Positions 36,844 through 43,903 of a DNA stretch of 64,000 nt are shown here, one piece after another (the first letter of the stretch is position 1; each line of letters opens with the position of its first letter). A program made the translations under genes and the position numbers. The notes beneath the pieces were generated by a model. That model was not told the DNA's origin and ran no database searches. It saw only the letters and a program-made list of their open reading frames with translations. This stretch comes from Paenibacillus sp. NAIST15-1. GTDB lineage: Bacteria > Bacillota > Bacilli > Paenibacillales > Paenibacillaceae. The stretch lies in assembly GCF_001894745.1 (NCBI RefSeq), contig NZ_BBYF01000002.1:310001-374000 (forward strand), in the 5' to 3' direction.

Positions 36844-38004
36844 ATGAACGAAGGTCTTAAAATCGGCATTACGTGTTATCCGTCGCTCGGTGGCTCTGGT
36901 GTTGTGGCGACGGAGCTTGGCAAGCTATTGGCTGAGCGGGGACATCAGGTTCATTTTATTACACATAATATTCCGTTTCGCTTAGGTGCAAGCTTTCAGA
37001 AGAATATTCATTATCACGAGGTCGATGTTAACGATTATTATGTCTTTCGTTATCCTCCTTACGATTTATCTCTGGCAAGCAAGATGGCACAAGTGGCAAA
37101 TATGCAACAGCTTGACTTGCTGCATGTTCATTATGCGGTTCCGCATGCGGTATGCGCTTATTTGGCAAAGCAAATGGCCCACCCAGGGCTGAAGGTAGTC
37201 ACTACCCTGCATGGAACCGATATAACGGTATTGGCTCAGGACGAATCGCTTAAGGATATGATTCGCTTCGCCATTAATGAGAGTGATGCGGTTACGGCTG
37301 TATCGAATGATTTAATTAAAGAAACAAGAGAATTGCTTGATATTACACGTCCGATTGATCTTACGTACAATTTTGTTGATAAGCGCGTGTACTATCCAAG
37401 GGAAGTTGCTCAATTCCGTGCCGACTTCGCCTATCCGAATGAGAAAATATTGATGCATATCTCGAACTTCCGCCCTGTTAAGCGGGTGAGTGATGTGGTG
37501 GATATTTTTAATCAGGTTCAGGAGCAAGTTCCGTCACGCCTCGTCTTCGTCGGAGAAGGGCCTGACATGCCGAAGGTTCAGTGCCGCATCCGAGAGTTAG
37601 GACTGGAAGATCGGGTACATTTCCTCGGCAAGCAGGATGAAATCGCACAGGTGATTTCGCTGGCAGATGTGCTGCTGCTCCCATCCGAGAAGGAGAGCTT
37701 CGGGTTAGTGGCCCTGGAAGCAATGGCTTGCGGAGTACCTACGATCGGCTCCGAAGCAGGGGGCATACCAGAGCTGGTGAGCCATGGAGAGACGGGTTTT
37801 TTAGCGCCAACAGGAGATACAGCGGCGATGGCCAATTATGCGATTCGACTGCTGTCTGATTCGCAATTGTCGCAGAAAATGCATGAGGCATGTCTGCATC
37901 GGGCACGACATGTATTCTGCAACGATCTCATTACGTGGCAATATGAACAAATTTATTATCGTGTGCTTGGGAAGGAAGCGTTGGATCCAAAGCCGGTGTG
38001 CTGA
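36844..38004 (+). CDS. bshA: N-acetyl-alpha-D-glucosaminyl L-malate synthase
   Basis: A 386-residue GT4-family glycosyltransferase that starts bacillithiol synthesis by joining UDP-GlcNAc and malate. The N-terminal GITCYPSLGGSGVVATELG and the C-terminal nucleotide-sugar site LLPSEKESFGLVALEAMACG with the ExxxxxxxE motif are typical. AAAAGGGGGG precedes the start. It belongs with bshB1, although the inverted-repeat element may affect co-transcription. Confidence 0.95.
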   Translation: MNEGLKIGITCYPSLGGSGVVATELGKLLAERGHQVHFITHNIPFRLGASFQKNIHYHEVDVNDYYVFRYPPYDLSLASKMAQVANMQQLDLLHVHYAVPHAVCAYLAKQMAHPGLKVVTTLHGTDITVLAQDESLKDMIRFAINESDAVTAVSNDLIKETRELLDITRPIDLTYNFVDKRVYYPREVAQFRADFAYPNEKILMHISNFRPVKRVSDVVDIFNQVQEQVPSRLVFVGEGPDMPKVQCRIRELGLEDRVHFLGKQDEIAQVISLADVLLLPSEKESFGLVALEAMACGVPTIGSEAGGIPELVSHGETGFLAPTGDTAAMANYAIRLLSDSQLSQKMHEACLHRARHVFCNDLITWQYEQIYYRVLGKEALDPKPVC

Positions 38005-38109
38005 GGATGATCTGCTGTACACCGTACCCAATACAACCACACGTCGAATGCGCGCAATGGCCAACTCCGTTGCGCGCTCTTGTATGTATTGATGGGAGGA
38101 GACCTGACG

Positions 38110-39444
38110 ATGGGCGATGAATATGGAAGCAGGGGCGGCTTGACCGATAACTCGCTGTTCCGGGAAGCGGAACAAGTGATGAACTGTCTCCTGGAAGCGG
38201 GGTTCAGTGCTTATATGGTTGGGGGCTGTGTCCGCGATCCGCTGATCGGGCGGCCGATCTATGATGTGGATATCGCGACATCCGCCCACCCAGAACAGGT
38301 AGTGGCTTTGTTTCCAAAGGTGATTCCAACAGGGCTGCAGCATGGGACGGTAACTGTTGTGATGCCGCAGAATACCTATGAGGTGACCACCTTTCGCAAG
38401 GAAGCGGCGTATGAGGGGCACCGTCGGCCAGAGGAAGTCGAATTTATTGATGATCTAGATGAGGATCTAAGAAGACGGGACTTCACGATTAATGCGATGG
38501 CTAAGGATGTGAACGGGTGCATTCATGATCCATTTGGTGGACAAGCCGATCTAAGAAGGCTCATCATTCGTTGTGTCGGCACAGCCGAGGAGCGTTTCCG
38601 CGAGGATGCGCTGCGAATGATGCGGGGTGTGCGCTTTGCGTCTTTGCTTGGCGGCGTGTTCGCCAAGTCGACTTGGAAGGCGCTGCGGGTCAATAGGGAG
38701 ACGCTCGCGTTCGTTGCGATGGAACGCGTGCGGGACGAGCTGTGGAAGCTTACATCAGGACCGAATCCGGCGCGCGGATGGGGGCTGCTCGTACGCAGCG
38801 GTCTCCTGGGTCATACGAAGGAGCCGCTGGGAGCACTTGCGTTGACCGATTGTGCCCGGTGGCAGCCGCTGCTGTGCGCGCTCGGCCAGGTGGATACGGC
38901 CGAGAAGCGCATGGCGCTGCTGCTGCTTGGGCATGAGGTAGACGAAGCGGAGGCGCAGCGCATTGTGCAGGCGCTGCGCTGCTCGGGCGCGCAGCAGGAC
39001 GCCATGCTGGCCGTCCTGCGCGCGGACGCCCGGCTCGCGGCTGGCGGTACTGCCGCCTTGGCCGCGGCCGGGGAAGATAGCGGCGCCTTGGACGCGTGGC
39101 GCCGCACCTTCGCGGAGACCCTGTTCGCTGTCGGCGAACAAGGTCTCCGCGATGCACTCGCGTGCCGCCGCGCCCTACTGGGCGTTGGGGCGGCGCGCGA
39201 GTATGCGGCTGCAATGCAGCCGTTCCTCCAGCACGGCGAGGCTTGGCTGGAGGACATTCCCGTCCGGGACTTGCGAGATATTGCCCTGACGGGCTCGGAT
39301 GTGTTGCAAGCCACAGAACGGATGGCAGGGCCATGGCTACGCCAATGCTTGGAGCAGGTATGGCTCTCCGTAGCATTAGGGGAACTTGCAAATGAGCGCG
39401 AGGCTCTGCTTGACTATGTAAGGAAAGCGTGGAATGAACAATGA
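38110..39444 (+). CDS. cca: CCA tRNA nucleotidyltransferase
   Basis: A 444-residue class II enzyme that adds or repairs the CCA end of tRNAs. The head shows GGCVRDPLIGRPIYDVDIAT with the catalytic DxD and RRRDFTINAMA. The 3' half is strikingly G+C-rich (about 74% over 38941-39240 by my count, against under 50% around) and its alanine- and arginine-rich body is hard to align, but the frame stays open and ends with a normal-looking helix. GGGAGGAG precedes the ATG at 38110. It overlaps birA by four bases. Confidence 0.93.
   Translation: MGDEYGSRGGLTDNSLFREAEQVMNCLLEAGFSAYMVGGCVRDPLIGRPIYDVDIATSAHPEQVVALFPKVIPTGLQHGTVTVVMPQNTYEVTTFRKEAAYEGHRRPEEVEFIDDLDEDLRRRDFTINAMAKDVNGCIHDPFGGQADLRRLIIRCVGTAEERFREDALRMMRGVRFASLLGGVFAKSTWKALRVNRETLAFVAMERVRDELWKLTSGPNPARGWGLLVRSGLLGHTKEPLGALALTDCARWQPLLCALGQVDTAEKRMALLLLGHEVDEAEAQRIVQALRCSGAQQDAMLAVLRADARLAAGGTAALAAAGEDSGALDAWRRTFAETLFAVGEQGLRDALACRRALLGVGAAREYAAAMQPFLQHGEAWLEDIPVRDLRDIALTGSDVLQATERMAGPWLRQCLEQVWLSVALGELANEREALLDYVRKAWNEQ
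39111..39151. repeat. 18-bp near-perfect inverted repeat within cca
   Basis: The arms 39111-39128 (CGCGGAGACC, then CTGTTCGC) and 39134-39151 match at 17 of 18 positions, with a five-base loop. It lies in the G+C-rich part of cca and would give a very stable mRNA hairpin. No T-run follows, so it is not a terminator. Confidence 0.8.
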
Positions 39445-40409
39445 GTGACCAATTACTAGCATGGTTCAAAGAGCATCCAGGAGAGTTTATATCCGGTGAA
39501 GAGATTAGCCGGAGACTTGATATATCACGTACCGCCGTGTGGAAGCAAATCAATCGTCTTCGTTCGAAGGGCTACGAATTCGAAGCTGTGCCGAAGCTGG
39601 GCTATCGACTCGTTCAAATGCCAACGCAGCTGGATGAATTGTCTCTGCTTGAGAAACTGAAGACGAGCAAGCTGGGTCACCAGCTTCGTATCATTGCCCG
39701 TACGGAATCGACGCAGAACGAAGCGGCTGTGTGGGCACTGGAAGGAGCAGCAGACGGTGCGGTCATAATCGCGGAGGAACAGACAGGGGGGAGAGGTAGA
39801 CAGGGAAAAAGCTTTCACTCTCCCGCAGGCAAGGGAATATGGATGAGCCTGATCCTCCGCCCGCAAATTCCGCTACAATTCACGCCGCAGTTGACACTGC
39901 TTTCCGCAGTTGCGCTATGCCGCGCAATGAAGCGTATGACGGACGTGGATTTAGGAATAAAGTGGCCCAATGATATTTTGTATGAAGATAAAAAAGTATG
40001 CGGAATACTGACAGAATCTTCAGCTGAGGATGAGCGACTTGTTCATGTTATTGCGGGGATTGGCATCAGTGTAAATTTGGAAGAGCATGACTACCCAGAG
40101 GAGTTGAGGTCTAAAGTGACATCGCTCAAAATTGCTTCGGGTAAGGAAATTGATCGTGCCTCACTGCTTGCAGAGTGCTTATTTGAATTAGAGCAGCTAT
40201 ACAAGCTGTATGTTGAGCAAGGATTTGCACCGATCCGTACGCTATGGGAAGCGCAAAGCGTAACCATTGGACGCAGTCTGTCGGTGACGACCCCGAACGG
40301 AATTGTATCTGGGGTTGCACAGGGACTTGATGACTCCGGAGCGCTTATCGTGCTGGGCGAGGATGGTTGTTACCGGAAAATTTTTTCCGGGGATGTACAC
40401 TTTACGTGA
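39441..40409 (+). CDS. birA: Bifunctional biotin ligase/biotin operon repressor
   Basis: A 322-residue BirA with an N-terminal winged helix (ISGEEISRRLDISRTAVWKQ) that binds DNA, and a ligase domain with GGRGRQGKSFHSPAGKGIWM and KWPNDILYEDKKVCGIL. It biotinylates carboxylases and represses biotin genes when loaded with biotinyl-AMP. The start overlaps the cca stop. In B. subtilis it likewise lies between cca and panB. Confidence 0.96.
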   Translation: MSDQLLAWFKEHPGEFISGEEISRRLDISRTAVWKQINRLRSKGYEFEAVPKLGYRLVQMPTQLDELSLLEKLKTSKLGHQLRIIARTESTQNEAAVWALEGAADGAVIIAEEQTGGRGRQGKSFHSPAGKGIWMSLILRPQIPLQFTPQLTLLSAVALCRAMKRMTDVDLGIKWPNDILYEDKKVCGILTESSAEDERLVHVIAGIGISVNLEEHDYPEELRSKVTSLKIASGKEIDRASLLAECLFELEQLYKLYVEQGFAPIRTLWEAQSVTIGRSLSVTTPNGIVSGVAQGLDDSGALIVLGEDGCYRKIFSGDVHFT

Positions 40410-40428
40410 TGTAAGTAGGAATAAACTC

Positions 40429-40437
40429 TGGTATAAT
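40429..40437 (+). promoter_or_regulatory. Extended -10 promoter before the panB leader RNA
   Basis: TGGTATAAT at 40429-40437, a perfect extended -10, 20 bases after the birA stop; the predicted start is near 40444. No strong -35 is seen. Confidence 0.65.
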
Positions 40438-40443
40438 AAGTGT

Positions 40444-40596
40444 CGGCTTGGCGGTATCCTCACGGAACCGCACCGGCCACACACAGCAAGGAAGATTGAA
40501 GTTAAGTGCATATTCCTTGACGAACGTGTAGCACGTTTCTGCTCTGAGCCGAAGGGACCGAGACAGAAGGACGTCCGCTTGCGACCTCTTTTTTTC
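40444..40596 (+). ncRNA. Structured RNA, cloverleaf-like leader upstream of panB
   Basis: A closing stem, TCGGCTT (40443-40449) with GAGCCGA (40546-40552), encloses three hairpins: GCGGT-TCC/GGA-ACCGC (40451-40471) with a bulged A at 40456; CAAGGAA/TTCCTTG (40487-40519); and GAACGTG/CACGTTT (40522-40538). An imperfect terminator-like hairpin, AGAAGG/CCTCT (40565-40589), with seven T follows. It may be a cis-regulatory leader of panBCD or an independent small RNA. A 'pan' RNA motif with bulged adenines is known upstream of panB in Firmicutes; whether this is one I cannot verify. Confidence 0.6.
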
Positions 40597-40604
40597 TTAT
40601 GGAC

Positions 40605-40634
40605 CCTTTTAGTGGAAATGCTAAAAGGTTTTTT
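40605..40634 (+). terminator. Second terminator in the panB leader
   Basis: CCTTTTAG (40605-40612) pairs with CTAAAAGG (40621-40628), followed by six T. It lies 110 bases before panB, so transcripts from the upstream promoter must pass it; an attenuator is likely. Bases 40635-40743 show no other signal. Confidence 0.8.
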
Positions 40635-40743
40635 GTTTTGCACACACTAAGAAAAATGCGCACAACAACACTATAAGGTAAGAGAGATGATGGAAGATTG
40701 TGTTGAAATGCGCCAAAGAGACGTTGAAGGAGATGAAGAAAGA

Positions 40744-41613
40744 ATGAACAAACCGAAGCAGCCGCTAAGTATTGTCAAAATGAAAACGATGAAAAAACAA
40801 AACGAACCCATTGCCATGGTGACAGCCTATGATTATCCTACTGCTCGATTGGCAGAGGAAGCGGGCGTCGATATTATCCTCGTCGGTGATTCCTTGGGCA
40901 ATGTCGTGCTAGGCTATGATTCTACATTGCCGGTTACGATCGATGATATGGTATACCACTCCCGCGCAGTGCGCCGGGGAGCGCCGAACACGTTTATTGT
41001 GACTGATATGCCATTCATGACTTACCACAGCACGGTGGCTGAGACGCTGAATGGGGTTCGCCGCATTATGCAAGAAGGACACGCAACAGCTGTGAAAATG
41101 GAAGGCGGAGCGGAGATTGCACCTATGGTCAAGGCTTGTGTGCAGGCAGGTGTGCCGGTACTCGGACATATCGGCTTGACACCGCAATCGGTACATCAAA
41201 TTGGAGGCTATCGAATCCAAGGCAAGACGATGGAAGATGCACAGCGATTGCTTGAAGATGCCCTAGCACTGCAGGAGGCGGGAGCCTTCGGTGTTGTACT
41301 AGAACTTGTGACGGATGAGGTGGCTGCATATATCTCAGAACGGCTAGAGATTCCGACAATCGGAATCGGAGCCGGTGTCAAATGTGATGGGCAGGTGCTC
41401 GTATTCCATGATATCGTACGATATGATGCAGACTATCGTCCTAAGCGGTTCGTAAAAACATATGCGGATGTAGGAACGACCATTCGTGAAGCGTTTGCTT
41501 CTTATGTAGAAGAAGTGAAGCAGCGCACATTCCCAGCCCAGGAGCATGTATTCGCTGCAGATGAGGAATTGGTAGGACAATTATACGGAAGTGGGAAGGT
41601 GCAGACACCATGA
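40744..41613 (+). CDS. panB: 3-Methyl-2-oxobutanoate hydroxymethyltransferase
   Basis: A 289-residue enzyme that makes ketopantoate, the first step of pantothenate synthesis. Its motifs include AMVTAYDYPTARLAEEAGVD, VGDSLGNVVLG and GIGAGVKCDGQVLV. The start at 40744 has GAAGGAGATG upstream; an in-frame ATG at 40687 adds 19 residues without family likeness. It overlaps panC by four bases. Confidence 0.96.
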   Translation: MNKPKQPLSIVKMKTMKKQNEPIAMVTAYDYPTARLAEEAGVDIILVGDSLGNVVLGYDSTLPVTIDDMVYHSRAVRRGAPNTFIVTDMPFMTYHSTVAETLNGVRRIMQEGHATAVKMEGGAEIAPMVKACVQAGVPVLGHIGLTPQSVHQIGGYRIQGKTMEDAQRLLEDALALQEAGAFGVVLELVTDEVAAYISERLEIPTIGIGAGVKCDGQVLVFHDIVRYDADYRPKRFVKTYADVGTTIREAFASYVEEVKQRTFPAQEHVFAADEELVGQLYGSGKVQTP

Positions 41614-42500
41614 TCACAGTACATTCCATACAAGAGCTGAGAGACGCGCTGCGTCGCATGAAGCTTGAACATAGACGTCCGGACGGAGACCCAACCATTG
41701 GCTTCGTTCCGACGATGGGGTATTTGCATGATGGGCATGCGAGCTTGTTAAGCAAGGCTCGCAGTCAATGCGATATTGTAGTCCTAAGTATATTCGTCAA
41801 TCCGATACAGTTCGGGCCGAACGAAGATTATGAGAAGTACCCTCGTGACGAAGAACGGGATCTGGCGGTAGCGAAGAAGCATGGTGCGGATATCGTATTC
41901 ATGCCAACACCGGACATGATGTATCCTACACCTACCAAAACCAAAGTGCATGTGGATGACATTACAAGTCCGCTGTGTGGTGCTACGCGTCCGGTTCACT
42001 TTGACGGTGTGACAACCGTTGTTACGAAGCTGTTCCACCTCGTGCAGCCAGATCAAGCCTTCTTCGGTATGAAGGATGCACAGCAGGTTGCTGTCATTCA
42101 GCGTATGGTGGAGGACTTGAATTTCCCAGTTGAGATTGTTCCATGTCCGATTGTACGCGAAGCAGATGGTCTGGCAATGAGCTCGCGCAATGTGTATTTG
42201 TCTGAGGGAGAACGGGCGCAAGCGCTCGTACTATCCCGCTCACTGCGTCAAGTTGACGTCTGGCTTGAAGAGAATCCGCAGCTGACAGCCCCAATGCTTC
42301 AGCAGAAGATGAAGGATATGATATCACAGCAGCCGCTGGCAGACATCGACTATGTTGAAGTATTGAGCTTCCCAGATTTGGAGCCACTGGCGCCGGAGAT
42401 GTCGCTAAATCAGCGAAACACCAATATTTTGATTGCACTTGCAGTCAAATTCGGTCGGACAAGATTAATTGATAATCGTATGTTAACTCATGGAGAGTAG
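41610..42500 (+). CDS. panC: Pantothenate synthetase
   Basis: A 296-residue enzyme that ligates pantoate and beta-alanine with ATP. The nucleotide-binding start FVPTMGYLHDGHASLL and the mid-protein VVTKLFHLVQPDQAFFGMKD with EADGLAMSSRNVYL are class signatures. ATGA overlap with panB; panD follows ten bases after its stop. Confidence 0.97.
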   Translation: MITVHSIQELRDALRRMKLEHRRPDGDPTIGFVPTMGYLHDGHASLLSKARSQCDIVVLSIFVNPIQFGPNEDYEKYPRDEERDLAVAKKHGADIVFMPTPDMMYPTPTKTKVHVDDITSPLCGATRPVHFDGVTTVVTKLFHLVQPDQAFFGMKDAQQVAVIQRMVEDLNFPVEIVPCPIVREADGLAMSSRNVYLSEGERAQALVLSRSLRQVDVWLEENPQLTAPMLQQKMKDMISQQPLADIDYVEVLSFPDLEPLAPEMSLNQRNTNILIALAVKFGRTRLIDNRMLTHGE

Positions 42501-42510
42501 GGTGAACTAA

Positions 42511-42897
42511 ATGATGCGCGAAATGATGAAATCCAAAATTCACCGTGCTACGGTGACAGAAGCAAATCTGAACTATGTTGGCAGTATTACGATCGATGAG
42601 CATTTAATGGAGCTGGCTGATATTTGGGCGAATGAAAAAGTTCAGATCGTAAACAATTATAATGGAGCTCGCTTAGAAACTTACGTGATTCCAGGGCCTA
42701 AGCATTCAGGGGTGATTTGCTTGAATGGTGCGGCAGCTCGATTGGTACAACCAGGGGACAATGTCATTATTATTTCTTACGCATCCATGACGAATGAAGA
42801 GGCACGTCAATACAAGCCGAATATTGTTTTTGTTGATGGAGATAACAAGCCTGTTGAAGTAATGAATCTAACAGAAGAGCATTCAACCATTCGTTAA
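42511..42897 (+). CDS. panD: Aspartate 1-decarboxylase proenzyme
   Basis: A 128-residue pyruvoyl enzyme that makes beta-alanine from aspartate. Self-cleavage occurs between Gly24 and Ser25 in NYVGSITID, and the N-terminus [18 protein letters not shown] aligns residue by residue with E. coli PanD, which fixes the start at 42511. Completes the pantothenate operon. Between its stop and 43101 I see no convincing gene or terminator. Confidence 0.96.
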   Translation: MMREMMKSKIHRATVTEANLNYVGSITIDEHLMELADIWANEKVQIVNNYNGARLETYVIPGPKHSGVICLNGAAARLVQPGDNVIIISYASMTNEEARQYKPNIVFVDGDNKPVEVMNLTEEHSTIR

Positions 42898-43101
42898 TGC
42901 ATTTCGATTAGGGGCATGATTTATGGCCGAATTGCTTGCTTGCGCTACCATGCAGGACGTATTGCTGCTCTGCTTCGCTGACAACGGAAGCCAGCGCACG
43001 GGAATCGTTGGAGCACCGAATGAAACTTAGCTGTGAGACACACAATGAACGTGAGCCGATAAGACAACGATACGCAACACTTGTGAAGGTGGGATGGAAT
43101 C

Positions 43102-43758
43102 GTGCTGCAACATGTATTCGAGACCATGAATGAACTGTTGGATGAAGTGATTGCTCAATACCCGCATGCGAAGGGAAAGCAAAAACAGGAACTCGATCAT
43201 CAAGTGTCGCTGCTTCGCTCCATGAGTGACCATATTGTGGAGGAATGGCTGCGCTTTGAAGAGCGTCTGTCATTGTTAAGGCCCAAAGCAGGCAAGGGAA
43301 GCTCAGTACCCGTACAGCCATGCCCAGTGAAGGAGAGCAAAATAGCTATTCCGGACTATGGGGATCCCTATCAGCGGGGTCAGGGGTATTATTTGCTCAT
43401 GATGTATAAGGAAGCAGTTATGTTTTTGGAACAGGCGGCTAAGATTCAGCCAGAGAATATCGAGGTGCGCGCGTATTTGGCGATGTCGCACTTGCATTTA
43501 GGGAATTGTCAGGAAGCAGGACATCATTTTCAACTTATCATACCTTTGACTGACAACAACAGCATGAAGGCCATTGCCTGCAATGCGCTTGGCTGCATTC
43601 ATGCGAAGCAGCATCAGTTTGCACAGGCAGAAGCATGCTTCCTGAAGGCGCATGAATGGGATCCAGCTCTGCCGGAACCGATTATGAATTTGAAGGTATG
43701 CCAGTCCAAAAGCGGTCATTTTGAACTCGGCGGCGAGCACATGATGCATATCCAATAA
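43102..43758 (+). CDS. TPR-like protein of unknown function
   Basis: A 218-residue soluble protein. The N-terminal half is helical and charged, and from about residue 95 there are tetratricopeptide-like repeats (YLLMMYKEAVMFLEQAAKIQ, then VRAYLAMSHLHLGNCQEAG, then NALGCIHAKQHQFAQAEACF). Such folds bind other proteins. The start is a GTG at 43102 behind AGGTGGG. It sits between panD and dinG, where B. subtilis has no homologue that I know of. Confidence 0.8.
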   Translation: MLQHVFETMNELLDEVIAQYPHAKGKQKQELDHQVSLLRSMSDHIVEEWLRFEERLSLLRPKAGKGSSVPVQPCPVKESKIAIPDYGDPYQRGQGYYLLMMYKEAVMFLEQAAKIQPENIEVRAYLAMSHLHLGNCQEAGHHFQLIIPLTDNNSMKAIACNALGCIHAKQHQFAQAEACFLKAHEWDPALPEPIMNLKVCQSKSGHFELGGEHMMHIQ

Positions 43759-43903
43759 CATGCAAGTAATATCAATGATTCATGACATCGGAGGGGAACG
43801 ACTGTGTGGAAAAAATACGCACAGATGTTTCCCTCTAGTCATTTCCAAACGCCTGAACATCTGTTATGCTAAGAACAGAAATTGTGAGAGGAAAGCTATT
43901 GAG

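Noticed and set aside
38750..39553. Long minus-strand open frame (267 codons) opposite cca, and others in the same stretch
   Set aside because: An effect of high G+C, which removes stop codons; the arginine/proline-rich product has no family likeness and cca is convincing on the plus strand.
42923..43030. 35-codon frame (MAELLACATMQDVLL...) between panD and the TPR-like gene, with AGGGG upstream
   Set aside because: Too short, only a moderate ribosome site and no recognisable feature; it may be chance. Conservation in relatives would decide.
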